Positions 19,651-29,700 of a stretch of DNA of 64,000 nt are shown in pieces. The notes under the pieces were generated by a model. That model saw only the letters and a program-made list of their open reading frames with translations. It searched no databases and was not told the DNA's origin. Each line of letters begins with the position of its first letter. Position 1 is the first letter of the stretch. Source of the stretch: Leifsonia virtsii. Its GTDB lineage: Bacteria; Actinomycetota; Actinomycetes; Actinomycetales; Microbacteriaceae. The stretch is from assembly GCF_030433675.1 (NCBI RefSeq), contig NZ_JAROCB010000002.1, positions 924,072-988,071 of the forward strand, read 5' to 3'. A program made the position numbers and the translations under genes.

Positions 19651-20061
19651 GTGCACTCTGGACCTGTGCAAGCGCCACCAGAACCAAGACCGCGGGGAGC
19701 ATCGGACGACGAAGCGGTCGAGCTTTGCGCCGAGTGGATGCGATACCTCGGTGAGATAGACGCCGTCGTGGCCAGAGGTGAATCGCACCGGGTCTGCGAT
19801 CTGTATGGTTCTCGTTACCTCGGGTGGGTAGAGAACGGGCGGGGGAACATTGGCTCGGAACTCGTTGAGCGTGCGGCGTCGCTCGTCACGTCCGACGGAC
19901 GTCGGGGACTGATCTTTGTTCGTCGCGGCGTTCGTCCCGGAGCGATTGATCGCGCCGATCAGCTGGGTATCGCGATATTCGGGTTCGATCCGCGGGGCGG
20001 GACATTGGACGGCGTCAATTTCCTGGGCCGCCAACTGTGGGCGACGGGGCTCGCCCGGTAG
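19651..20061 (+). CDS. Hypothetical protein, possible Mrr-like fold, 136 aa
   Basis: Starts MHSGPVQAPPEPRPRGASDD at a GTG preceded by GAGGATGG. The pattern CDLYGSRYLGWVENGRGNIG then LIFVRRGVRPGAIDRADQLG resembles the core of small Mrr-type restriction-endonuclease-like proteins. However, the expected catalytic Lys after the second acidic residue is not clear (WVEN). It converges on the relaxase gene. Function unproven; it could be an accessory of mobilisation. Confidence 0.5.
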   Translation: MHSGPVQAPPEPRPRGASDDEAVELCAEWMRYLGEIDAVVARGESHRVCDLYGSRYLGWVENGRGNIGSELVERAASLVTSDGRRGLIFVRRGVRPGAIDRADQLGIAIFGFDPRGGTLDGVNFLGRQLWATGLAR

Positions 20062-20075
20062 AGCCCTCAGCTTGA

Positions 20076-22808
20076 TCATTCGATGCCAACCGAAGCGGCG
20101 TGCCGCACAGGAGCCTCGACGATCGGTCCAGCGGATGACTGGGCAGCGCGCCGCAGTTCCGATCTGGCGGCCGCTTGAGACTTCTCCATCGTTTCTTCTA
20201 TCGTTCGGCGTTGCATCAGTTCGACCAGTTCTGCTCTCGCAGCGTCTTCAGTCGGGGCAACGAGCACGACGGAGTTCTGCTCCTTGCCGCGAGTAAGACC
20301 GACATAGAGGCCCGCGGCGTCAACTCCCGGACCAACGAGGGAGCGGTCGGTCGTCTCGCCTTGAACCCCGTAGACCGTTGTGGCGTAGGCGAGGTGGATG
20401 TGCGACTCGGCGTAGTCGAGGCTGACCTTCCTAAGGTCGGTCGTATCGGTGCTGGCGGCAAGGATGACGCTGTCGTTGCTGATGGTCTTTACGATCCAGT
20501 TCTGGCGGTTCTGCACGTCGGCGACTGAGTCATTCCGACGCGATTGAACTACGTCGCCGACAAAGATTGTCTGTCCACCCTGTCCGGAAACCGAGCGGCC
20601 CACGGAGATCGAGCCAGAAGCGATCCGGCGGGCCTGGATCGCTTCGCTAATCTCCTGCGCTTCAGCGTGAGTCGCCGTGACCAGGGATATCGTCTCTCGA
20701 TCGCGTGCGGCGTCGAACCATCCTTCGACCATCGCCGCGCGCGCGGCGAGGTCGCTATCTGCCATCACAGCGCGCTCGGTACGAATGATGTCGGTGGCCA
20801 CGCCCCACATGGCTGCCTGGTCTACGGGATCCCGTAGTCGAAGCATGAGTTCCGCCCACTCGGGATCTTTGAATCGATGCGTAGTCGTGAGCTCAACACG
20901 CTGAGGTGACCGGCGCCAGAAGAGCGCCATGGCGCCCGAGTGCCCGACCGGGAGCGCTTGTTGCTCGTCGCCGACGAGAGCGACTCCCGCGCCAGAGGCA
21001 TGGGCGATATCGAGGAGGGCTGACGCGGCGTCGAGGTCCAGCATGCCAGCCTCGTCTACGACGATGCGGTCACCAGGATCGATGCGGATCCGTGGGCCGT
21101 TGTAGATTGCGCCCGTCACCAGATCCCTCTCGCCGATCGAGAGGCGCTTCCACACGGTCGCCCCGGACGCGTCAGCTGCCCAGCGCCATCCAAAATCGTG
21201 AAGGAGCTGGTGGAGGGACGACGACGAGCTCATCGTTTCGCGTCCGGCGACAGCGGAAGCCTTTCTGGTTGGTGCAACGATGATCATCTTGCGGCCGCGT
21301 CGCCGCAAAGCGGCGCCCGCGACCTTGAGCATGGTGGTCTTTCCCGTGCCGGCCGGGCCGGAGACGACGACGCTGCTTGACGTGCCACCTATGGCCGCAG
21401 CACCATCAAGCTGCCCGTCGTCCAGAACTCGGTCAGGCTCGATTGCGCGACCAATCGCGACGACCTCGTCCGTATCCAGGATCTGTCCGGGCGCGGAGAA
21501 CGCGTCGACCTTCTGGGCCAGTGTGGCCTTTAGCGTTGCGGTGGAGACCGCCATGAGGTGCTTGACGTGCTTTGGCGCGTCCGTTTCGGAGATCAGCGTC
21601 ACGGTGCGGGATCGCGCTACGACTTCCTCAGCGAGCTTCGCGAGCGCATCGCGGTCGGCGACAACGCCGGTCCCGGCGATAGCTCGGAGCGCACCGGCCC
21701 GCACATCCATCCAGCTGAATCGACCGCCGCTGCCGGTCGAGCGAGCGTCCGCGTCAACAACGGCCTTGGCTGCCAGCAACTTGATGTCAAGGTGGTCAAT
21801 GGCGACGGGTGGCACTGAAATTGGCGAACCATGCGTACCGAGCGCGGGGTCGGCGGCGAGGAGTTCTTCCCGGACGAGTTCGGCCCATCCGTCTTCGTCC
21901 AGGTCGCCGGGCTTGTTGGGTCGGCCGACCGCCCACGCCCAGTGGTCGATCTGACTGAGCACATCGTGGGACGGCTCCTGCCCGGGGTGCTGCTGCTTCC
22001 ACCAGGCGGAGCGGACGCTCTTGTTGGCTTCGATCTGCGCTGACCGCTTGGACAGCGGCCGCACTAGGTGCTGCAGCTGGGTGATCTCCCCGTCTTCGTT
22101 GAGTGTGAAGCCCTTCGCGGCAAGCGCGGTGATCCAGGTGGGGTCGGTGCGGGAGGCGAGGTCGCCTTCTGCGTTGATCACGTTCTGGAACCTGAGCGCG
22201 ACCCGGGTGTCGATGTTGGACCACTTGCCGTCCACGCCTTGGACCTTCACATTCAGCCAGAGGTGGCGGTGCTTGTGGGGATCTAGGGACCGGGAGCGTT
22301 CGTGTCGGAGTTCGACGACTTCGATCCGCGCCAGGTTCTCGCGGATGGCTCCGCCTTTGCCGCGGCGGGCGTTGAGCTCGCACTGCCACAGCTTGATGAT
22401 TCGATCGCGGAGTCGGTCTTGGAGATCTTCGTAGGCGGCGGCGAGGTCAGTGTCGATCATGGCGGCGATGGAGAACGACTTCGGGGCGTTGATCGTCGCA
22501 TCCAGAATCAGATCCGCCACGGGCGACTCGAGGTCCCGGCCGCGGCGCTCACCGATGAGGGGGTCGAGCCCGTCGACCCAGGCTTTTAGCTGGTCGCGGG
22601 TGAGGAGGTCGTCGCGGATGGCACCGTTCTCGACGATGTACCGGGTCATGACCGCGTCGGCGTAGCCGGCGGCGGCGATGATGCCGTCCGCGGTTTTGGC
22701 GGTGAGGGTGGCGTCACAGACGCCGCTGAAAGCGTAGTTGACCGCTTGCTTGACCCCGTGAGACTGCTGTCCCCGCTTCCATCTGGCTACTCCGCCTCGC
22801 ACCTGCAC
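20076..22808 (-). CDS. MobF-family conjugative relaxase-helicase (TraA/TrwC-like), 910 aa
   Basis: Nicks oriT and unwinds the strand for transfer. The N-terminal TrwC domain has DATINAPKSFS (about 103-113) and the three-histidine metal site H178-x-H180-x-H182 (DPHKHRHLW). Y25 is a candidate nicking tyrosine. The C-terminal half is a RecD/TraI-type SF1 helicase: Walker A GPAGTGKTT (about 485), VVDEAGML, GDEQQALPVG and YGVQGET near the end. Length is at the short side for actinobacterial TraA. Presence shows the element is mobilizable. Confidence 0.88.
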   Translation of the reverse strand: MQVRGGVARWKRGQQSHGVKQAVNYAFSGVCDATLTAKTADGIIAAAGYADAVMTRYIVENGAIRDDLLTRDQLKAWVDGLDPLIGERRGRDLESPVADLILDATINAPKSFSIAAMIDTDLAAAYEDLQDRLRDRIIKLWQCELNARRGKGGAIRENLARIEVVELRHERSRSLDPHKHRHLWLNVKVQGVDGKWSNIDTRVALRFQNVINAEGDLASRTDPTWITALAAKGFTLNEDGEITQLQHLVRPLSKRSAQIEANKSVRSAWWKQQHPGQEPSHDVLSQIDHWAWAVGRPNKPGDLDEDGWAELVREELLAADPALGTHGSPISVPPVAIDHLDIKLLAAKAVVDADARSTGSGGRFSWMDVRAGALRAIAGTGVVADRDALAKLAEEVVARSRTVTLISETDAPKHVKHLMAVSTATLKATLAQKVDAFSAPGQILDTDEVVAIGRAIEPDRVLDDGQLDGAAAIGGTSSSVVVSGPAGTGKTTMLKVAGAALRRRGRKMIIVAPTRKASAVAGRETMSSSSSLHQLLHDFGWRWAADASGATVWKRLSIGERDLVTGAIYNGPRIRIDPGDRIVVDEAGMLDLDAASALLDIAHASGAGVALVGDEQQALPVGHSGAMALFWRRSPQRVELTTTHRFKDPEWAELMLRLRDPVDQAAMWGVATDIIRTERAVMADSDLAARAAMVEGWFDAARDRETISLVTATHAEAQEISEAIQARRIASGSISVGRSVSGQGGQTIFVGDVVQSRRNDSVADVQNRQNWIVKTISNDSVILAASTDTTDLRKVSLDYAESHIHLAYATTVYGVQGETTDRSLVGPGVDAAGLYVGLTRGKEQNSVVLVAPTEDAARAELVELMQRRTIEETMEKSQAAARSELRRAAQSSAGPIVEAPVRHAASVGIE

Positions 22809-23183
22809 TCACCTCCTTCGTCTCCCGAACCTGGACAGCCTTGTCCTGGTCAGAAAAGGGGTCCTCTACTTAGTACTTCCGGTTCGCCGGTTGTTTTTGC
22901 ACGCTTTGAGCGCGCACCGGCGCCTATCTGGCAAATCACGGCTTCGCCGTGCCCCATCGCACCGCCAGGCTCCTGCATGCCACCGACACCGTCGGCGACG
23001 TGCGCCGCGTTGTCGTGGGTCGGATCGAATGCCCTCATACCTACACGTTGTGTTTCCCAGCCGGTTTTGACGCGCAAACGTGAAATTTGCAGGAATGTTT
23101 TCGTGCTTGGAGACACTCGCGGCTCCTGTCGCCGGCCACGGAGTACTCCTGCGAGACGGCCGAGATCCGCTCGCTGCTCTACG
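22809..23183. other. Gene-free region upstream of the relaxase, oriT candidate
   Basis: About 375 bases with no convincing gene. Short hairpins include CCGG-TTCG-CCGG followed by TTGTTTTT near 22877-22892 and CACGG-CTTCG-CCGTG near 22938-22952. An origin of transfer is expected close to a MobF gene, but no nic consensus could be assigned. Confidence 0.35.
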
Positions 23184-23459
23184 TCATTGGTGCGTTTCCT
23201 GAAGCCGGGGCGCGTGCAACTCAAGCCGGCTCAGGTTGATGAAGGGCACGCATGCCGTCTCCGCGGTGAGTGCGGCGAGCCAGCCGATCGGGGTGTGGGG
23301 GTCGGCGGCGATTGCCCACCCATCCTTCACGTAGCTGCTGACGGTCTCCACGCACTCCTGCTTTTCGCTCGCGTCCAGGTTCGAGGGACCTTCCACGCCG
23401 ATGAGTCCGCCGTGCAGTTCTGGGCCCATGTTGCTGGCGTCGATGATGAATACCCGCAT
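23184..23459 (-). CDS. Hypothetical protein, 91 aa
   Basis: Starts MRVFIIDASNMGPELHGGLI at an ATG with GGGAG 8 bases upstream. The N-terminus is a beta strand ending in DASN, vaguely reminiscent of PIN/NYN nucleotide-fold starts, but the protein is too short to claim this. It lies between the relaxase and the Mrr-type gene, all on the reverse strand. No family recognised. Confidence 0.5.
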   Translation of the reverse strand: MRVFIIDASNMGPELHGGLIGVEGPSNLDASEKQECVETVSSYVKDGWAIAADPHTPIGWLAALTAETACVPFINLSRLELHAPRLQETHQ

Positions 23460-23708
23460 CTCGCTCACTCCCAATGTCGATCATGTTTGAGTGCCTTTTC
23501 GGCGAGTGATCGAGAGCGAGTGGAAGGTGCGCAGTGCCGGGTCCGTGGAGTATCGGGGGAGCGTAGCGGAGGAGGCTACGCCGCGAAAGCCCGGCACGGA
23601 GCACCGGGAGCGAGCTACGATCGGGCGGCGGAAAGGCCCTCAAGCCTCAATCGGCCGCGCCGTAATGCTGGCGCACCTAGTCCGAATCGGACGCTGCTCA
23701 ATTTGGCG
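23460..23708. other. Gene-free spacer between hypothetical and Mrr-type gene
   Basis: About 250 bases with several short repeats of the type GAGCGTAGC/GCTACGC near 23560-23580. I see no supported gene. Confidence 0.3.
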
Positions 23709-25217
23709 CTACGGTCGACCCGACGGGGCCAGGTGAGCGAAAGGCGTTATGCCAGCCGCACCGGACGGTGGCCATTGCTCCATCGCTGGGGCGCCGGCGT
23801 CGACGAGGACTCTCCCGAGATCGTTCAAGCCGCGCAGCAAGGCCGCTGCGACGTCGTAGTGGATGACCGCGACCGGTGCAGCCAAGCAGAACGACTCGGC
23901 GTCGCGGGTTAGACCGCCGCTGGTCATCAGCAGCGCCCGGCGTCCTTGCGCGACCGCGACTCCGAAGATCTCGCGGCACGCGATGACATCGACGGTGCCG
24001 GCGTAGTTCTTGACGCTGACGGACAGCCTGTGCGCGTCCGAGTAGATGTCCTGGCCTCCGTCGGCCGACTGTCGGGTGACGACAGCGTCGTGTATGCCGA
24101 GCGCGAGGAGCGCTTGCTGGCACCATAGCTCTGCGCCGCGGGCTGAGACCCCGAACTCCTGAGCCGGGGGCATGGGAGGGCGCGGCGCTGCGCTGAGCGT
24201 CTCCTGCCGCGCCGCAAGTTCAGCCTCGGCGGCCTCGATCCGCCGTCGCTGTTCGTCGGCGACCGCTGCGAGCCGCGCGTTGAGAGCGGAGGCCCACGGC
24301 TCGAGGAGCTGCAGCGCGGTACGCAGAGCGGTGTCGGTGTGCTCCTTGCGCAATGCGATGCGTCGCTCCGCCTCCGCCTCGGCCTTGCGGGGGTCGGACG
24401 GGAGCGCGCCCCCGGCGGGAAAGTCACGCAAGTAGTGGTAACGGGCGTCGCGGAGCGCCGCCTCGGCAGCCCTCTCGGCCACCTCTCCTGGGTCGAGGTC
24501 GCGCCAGCTTTCGGAGACGACGTTGAACTCCCGCCAGCCCTCGGCCCGGTCTACGACGACTGTCTTGACGATCGCCAGAGCCTGAGTCAACGCCTTCGGC
24601 CGCTCCTCGTACCGAGAGGCGCCGAGCAGCGGACCGATCAGCCGCCCGACTTCGCCGGCGAGCAGCTCGCCCTCTACCCTGCTCAGGACGAGGTTCGGCT
24701 CCGCGGACAACCGCTCAGTGAGCGCGACCGCCTCGGCGCTGATCTCCCGCCGCGCGCGGGCGCGGGCCTCCACTGCCTGCTGGAGGATCCCGGAGTTCAA
24801 ATCCGCGTGTTTGTAGTACTCCAAGTAGCGTGCCGCTGCCTCCCGTGTAATCACCGGCTCCTCGCCGAGCCGCGCGACGACCGCCCGGTACTCTTCGCGA
24901 AGTGTTCCCTCGGCGGAGCGCTCCGCCAACTCGATTGCGAAAGCGCGGGCGTTGGCCTCCGCCGTCGCCTCGTCGGTCACGGCGGCCGCGTGCGCCGCCG
25001 CCTCGAACTCGGCCATGAGCGCTTTCGCCGGCTCTCTGGGGACGCCAAGATCGCGCCGCGTCTCCAGAGTCTTCATTGCGGAGGAGTACTCGTAGGTTGT
25101 CGTCAGGTACACAACCATCGTCAACGCGAGGTCGGGCCGCGGCTCGCCGCGAACCCAGATCGCTCCTGTCCGTTCCCCCGCCTCACGATAAATCTCGACA
25201 AAATCCTCATAATGCAC
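23709..25217 (-). CDS. Coiled-coil protein with C-terminal Mrr-type endonuclease domain, 502 aa
   Basis: Predicted type IV-like restriction or defence nuclease. Residues about 1-360 are Ala/Glu/Arg-rich and helical, with long coiled-coil stretches (EAEAERRIALRKEHTDTALR). The C-terminal ~140 residues form an Mrr fold: ELWCQQALLALGI, DGGQDIYSD, LSVSVKNYAGTVDV and ALLMTSGGLTRDAESF. This gives the D...(Q/S)xK catalytic pattern, with V-x-V-K in place of QxK. The start is taken as GTG 25217. The gene stands alone, with a long upstream gap. Confidence 0.75.
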   Translation of the reverse strand: MHYEDFVEIYREAGERTGAIWVRGEPRPDLALTMVVYLTTTYEYSSAMKTLETRRDLGVPREPAKALMAEFEAAAHAAAVTDEATAEANARAFAIELAERSAEGTLREEYRAVVARLGEEPVITREAAARYLEYYKHADLNSGILQQAVEARARARREISAEAVALTERLSAEPNLVLSRVEGELLAGEVGRLIGPLLGASRYEERPKALTQALAIVKTVVVDRAEGWREFNVVSESWRDLDPGEVAERAAEAALRDARYHYLRDFPAGGALPSDPRKAEAEAERRIALRKEHTDTALRTALQLLEPWASALNARLAAVADEQRRRIEAAEAELAARQETLSAAPRPPMPPAQEFGVSARGAELWCQQALLALGIHDAVVTRQSADGGQDIYSDAHRLSVSVKNYAGTVDVIACREIFGVAVAQGRRALLMTSGGLTRDAESFCLAAPVAVIHYDVAAALLRGLNDLGRVLVDAGAPAMEQWPPSGAAGITPFAHLAPSGRP

Positions 25218-26057
25218 CCGTCAAGTCTTTCAGTGGGCGGCCGTCCGCTCATCACCGCGTTGTGGGGGTAGTAACTGAGCTCACCGTTTAAAAGGCTCAC
25301 GGCCGACACCACTTTCCAGATCACCTCTCCTTGGTGCGGGTGCCAGCGCGATCAGCAGTCGGCGGCCAGGTAGCGGCTCATGGCGAGGATCAGCAGGCTG
25401 GACAGGGTTCATCCCTTAGGGGATGGAGAGAAGGGTCCCCACCTAGACAGCCCGTGGTGTCACCGATCTATCGAGGCAGAGGGATTGGATCTCCTGAGAC
25501 ATGAGTATCCGTTCCACTTAAGTGCCTACGTGCATTGACTCTTCGTTCATTGACTCTTCGTTCATTGACTCTTCGTTCTATCTCTTGATTCGCTCTTTGT
25601 TCCTATCTCTTGGCCTACGTCTCTTCCATCGCTCACCCTTGGCATCTTGTCTCTGTAGTCCTCCGTCATTGGTCTCTTCCTGTTCTGGTCTCGCTTCGTT
25701 CGCTCCCTCACTGTGTTCCGTCGCCGCCCCATCGATGGGTCGCGGCGCATTGGTGGATTCGAGCCGACACACAGTGATACGTCGGAACACTGGACTTTGG
25801 GCCCATCTAGGTTGGTTTATTTCTTACGTTGAGTTCCTTAGCTCCGCGCCAAGTTAGGGAGCCGCAAACTCTGACTCTGCCGGGCCCCACCACCCGCACG
25901 ACCCAGCGGCCGGACGACTCTCGATCGATGTCGGCCGTCCCCGGTAAGGTAACGAAACGCGCTGAATCGACGCGGCGACGGTTGCCGAACCGGCCTGCCC
26001 TGTAGCCTGACCGTACCCGGTGGAGCGCATCCCGGACGTAGTACAGGAGACTTCAGA
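25218..26057. other. 840-base intergenic region with strand-asymmetric composition
   Basis: Between divergent genes. The stretch 25530-25730 is markedly pyrimidine-rich on the + strand. It contains a 15-bp tandem repeat, a CACTTAAGTG palindrome (25515-25524) and many CTCTT/TCTTG words. Small ORFs through it lack ribosome sites and sensible composition. It may hold promoters, a noncoding RNA, or a former replication/partition site. Confidence 0.5.
25533..25577 (+). repeat. Three perfect tandem 15-bp repeats
   Basis: CATTGACTCTTCGTT occurs head-to-tail at 25533, 25548 and 25563, followed by a degenerate continuation. Iteron-like direct repeats can bind replication, partition or regulatory proteins; no partner is identified here. 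Confidence 0.9.
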
Positions 26058-26705
26058 ATGTGGGCGATCGACCAGGAGGTGTTGGTGAAGTCGCGCGCTC
26101 GAGTCAAGGCACACGGCGAGGTGTTCACACCGCGCAGCATGGTCGACCAGATGCTCGATCTGGTCAGCGAGGATCTGCAGTTCGTTGACAAGACGTTCCT
26201 CGAACCGGCGGCAGGCGACGGGAACTTCCTGATCGCGATCCTTCAGCGGAAGCTCCGGCTAATAGAACGGCGCCTGGCGAAAGATCTGTGGGGTCGCGAG
26301 TCCTTGTTTGCCCTCGCCTCGATCTACGGCATAGAGCTGCTTGAAGACAATCATCAGGATGCCAAGGCCGCGATGCTTGAGGAGTTCGCGCATTTCCACA
26401 CCAGCCGCGATGTCTTTTTGAGTCCCGACACCGACCTGATGCGCGCTGCGACCTTCCTTGTCAACTCGAACATCGTCTGTGGGAACACGCTAACCGGGCT
26501 GGACTGGCTCGGCGAGGAGATAGCGCTGTCCTGGTGGATCCGCGACGAAAGCGACCCCGGCATGGTCGTGCGAGAGCCTTTCACATTCAACTCCCTGCGC
26601 GCGAGCGCACCCGCGCCAGACCTGTTCGATTACCTGGTTGAACCTGTCCGATATGTTTCCTGCCGCATTGACCATGTGCACGAAGAAGTGAGAGCCGGTG
26701 GCTAG
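26058..26705 (+). CDS. N6-DNA methyltransferase N-terminal-type protein, 215 aa
   Basis: First gene of a restriction-modification operon. It shows the SAM-binding part of a gamma-class adenine methyltransferase: EVFTPRSMVDQMLDL (residues 21-35) and motif I FLEPAAGDGNFL (47-58), then a ...NIVCGNTLTGLDW segment. No NPPY catalytic motif is present, so it cannot be a complete enzyme by itself; a catalytic motif lies two genes downstream. ATG 26058 follows CAGGAGA. It overlaps the next gene by 8 bases. Confidence 0.8.
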   Translation: MWAIDQEVLVKSRARVKAHGEVFTPRSMVDQMLDLVSEDLQFVDKTFLEPAAGDGNFLIAILQRKLRLIERRLAKDLWGRESLFALASIYGIELLEDNHQDAKAAMLEEFAHFHTSRDVFLSPDTDLMRAATFLVNSNIVCGNTLTGLDWLGEEIALSWWIRDESDPGMVVREPFTFNSLRASAPAPDLFDYLVEPVRYVSCRIDHVHEEVRAGG

Positions 26706-29700
26706 CCCGAATATTCGTACTTTCCGCGAGATAATTCCACTCATCTATTCGTGGCGGACCCCGGACATACCGAAGTATGAGGGCTGGGAAAAGATCGGCT
26801 ACACCGAGCAGGAATCAGCTGACAAGCGCATTGCGCAGCAGGCGAGTCAACTCGGTATCACGAAAGAAAAGGTCTGGGCTTACCAGGCGGTATTCGTGAC
26901 CGAGGATGGCGGCACATTCCGCGATAGCGACTTCCACGAGTTCCTGCGCCAGCAGGGAATCCAGCGCGAGCTGAGTCCGCGCACCGAGTGGCACGAGTTC
27001 GCAAGCGCCCCTAAAGCCTCTGATGACTATTTCAGCGACTTCACCAAGAAGAAATTCTCAGCACCGCAGAGCGTGGTTGCCCGAAATTACGATCTTCGTC
27101 CGGAGCAGCAGCGGGCTGTGGCCCAAGCGATAAACGCGTTCGGCGCGACGGTCGGCGCCAGCGAGGTCCTGTGGAACGCCAAGCCGCGATTCGGCAAGAC
27201 GCTTACGACCTACGACCTAATACGGAAGATGGACGCTAGGCGCGTTCTGATTGTTACCAATCGGCCAGCAATCGCCAACTCGTGGTTCGATGACTACCAG
27301 CGCTTCATAGCGCATCAAACCTCCTACCAATTCGTCTCCGATTCCCCGTCGCTTGGACAGCGCACCCCGATGACTCGGGAACAGTGGCGGGCTTATGGCG
27401 CGGAACACCTGGATCAAGATCCGCGCATCATCGAGTTCGTCTCGCTGCAGGATCTGAAGGGCTCGCAGTACTTTGGCGGCTCGCTCAACAAGCTCAAGCA
27501 CATCGCAGATGCCGAGTGGGACCTACTTGTGATCGATGAAGCCCACGAGGGGATCGACACCACTAAGACGGACGTTGCGTTCAAACAGATCAAGCGCACC
27601 CACACGCTCCACCTGTCGGGTACACCGTTCAAGGCGTTGGCATCGGGGAAGTTCAGCAACCCAGAACAGATATTCAACTGGACATACGAGGACGAGCAGA
27701 GCGCGAAGGAGTCGTGGGCACACCACTCCAACAATGTTGGCCAGGACAACCCCTACGCCGAGCTTCCGACCCTCAACCTGCTGACCTACCAGCTCTCTCG
27801 CATGGTCAGAGACAAACTCGCCGCGGGAGTGGCGCTCGAAGAAGATGCCGGGAATGTCGACTATACGTTCGATCTGGCGGAGTTCTTTTCCACCAAGGAC
27901 AATGGTTATTTCACCTACGAGGCCGACGTCATTAGGTTCCTCGACGCTCTGACGGCGAGCGAGAAGTATCCCTTCTCTACACCAAAGCTGCGCGACGAAA
28001 TCAGGCACTCGTTTTGGCTACTTAACCGCGTCGCGTCTGCCAAGGCACTCGAAAAGCTTCTCAAGGCCCACGATGTGTTCCGCGATTACACCATCATCCT
28101 TGCCGCCGGCGACGGTCGACCCCATGTCGATGACGACGGCGGACTGGACGAGGACGCCGATGACCCGGTGACTGTCGGAAAGTCACTCGACAAGGTCCGC
28201 GCCGCGATCGCCAAGGCAGAGGCCGAGGGCGGCAAGACGATCACCCTGTCGGTCGGCCAGTTAACTACCGGCGTTACGGTGCCCGAATGGACGGCTGTCA
28301 TCATGCTGTCGAACCTTGCCAGTCCGGCGCTCTACATGCAGGCGGCGTTCCGGTCGCAGAACCCGTGCACGTTCACGCGGGGCAATAAAGTGCTCCAGAA
28401 GGAAAACGCCTACATCTTCGACTTCGCACCGGAACGCACCCTGACGATCTTTGACGCCTTCGCAAACAACCTTGCCCCGCATCCGCCGATCGATGGCGGA
28501 CAGCGTAGACAAAATATTAAGCGGTTGCTCAACTTTTTCCCCATCCTGGGTGAGGACACCGAGGGCCGGATGATCGAGCTCGACGCCGATCAGGTACTTA
28601 CGTTTCCGCAGGTATTCAAAGCGCGGGAGGTCGTGCGACGGGGATTCCTCTCGAACCTCCTGTTTGCAAACGTTGCGGGCATCTTCCGGGCCGTCGAGCA
28701 CTTCAAAGACATACTCGATCAGCTGCCCGTCGCCAAAGAGAAGAAGGTCGATAAGGGCAAAGCGGTCGAAATGCCGACTCCGCCGCCCGTCACTGACCTC
28801 GAAGGTAACGTGGTGGTGAATATCGAGACGGTTATCAACCCAAAGGTGGCCCAGCTCGGCAAACCGATCTATTCGACTGTAGACGTGCCCGAAGTCGACC
28901 CCACCGCAGTAAAGGCATCCGAGGCGGCTAAGCAGATCGCCGCAATCGTGACAGAAAAGGCCCGCCCGACACGCACCGCAGTGGCCGCTGAGTACAGCAT
29001 GACGGCCAAGCAGGTCGAGAACGATGAGAAGGCCACGGAAGCCCTGGTGCAGGCGAAAGTCGAACGCGCCTACGTCGAGCACCAGATCGCTATCAGCCAC
29101 ATCGACGATGAAGCTAAGGCCGCGGCAAGTGAGGCTGAATTTGACGCGGTTCAGTCCAAGCGAGCTGTGGCAAAAGTCGAGTTCGACGCCAAAGTTCTTG
29201 ATATCCTTCACGACACTCTCGAAACGTTGACGGAAACCGTCGTCAAGCGTGAGGAGACGAAGAAGGCGCAAAGAGTGGTCGATAAGACCCTCGATGACGC
29301 TCGAGATCATTTGCGCGGATTCGCCCGTACTATCCCGATGCTTCTCATGGCGTACGGCAAACGGGAGACCACCCTTGCGGACTTTGACGATTACACCCCC
29401 GACGACGTGTTCGCTGAGATTACCGGGATCAGCGAAGAGGAGTTCCGCAAACTCCGCGACGGTAGGGATGTCATTGACCCGCAGACCGGCGAGCTTAGCC
29501 GAGTCCCAGGACTGTTCGATGAAGCGGTATTTAACCAGGCGATCCAGGAGTTCCTGAACAAGAAGGCTGAGCTCGCAAACTATTTCGATCCAGCGCTGAC
29601 CGAGGACATCTTTGGGTACATCCCGCAGCAGAAGACTTCGTTGGTATTCACTCCGAAGCGTGTCGTGCAGATGATGTGCGACGTGCTAGAGACGGAGAAT

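Noticed and set aside
25533..25577. CRISPR array or type III toxin-antitoxin RNA repeats
   Set aside because: Units are 15 bp, contiguous without spacers, and no cas or ToxN-like gene is nearby.
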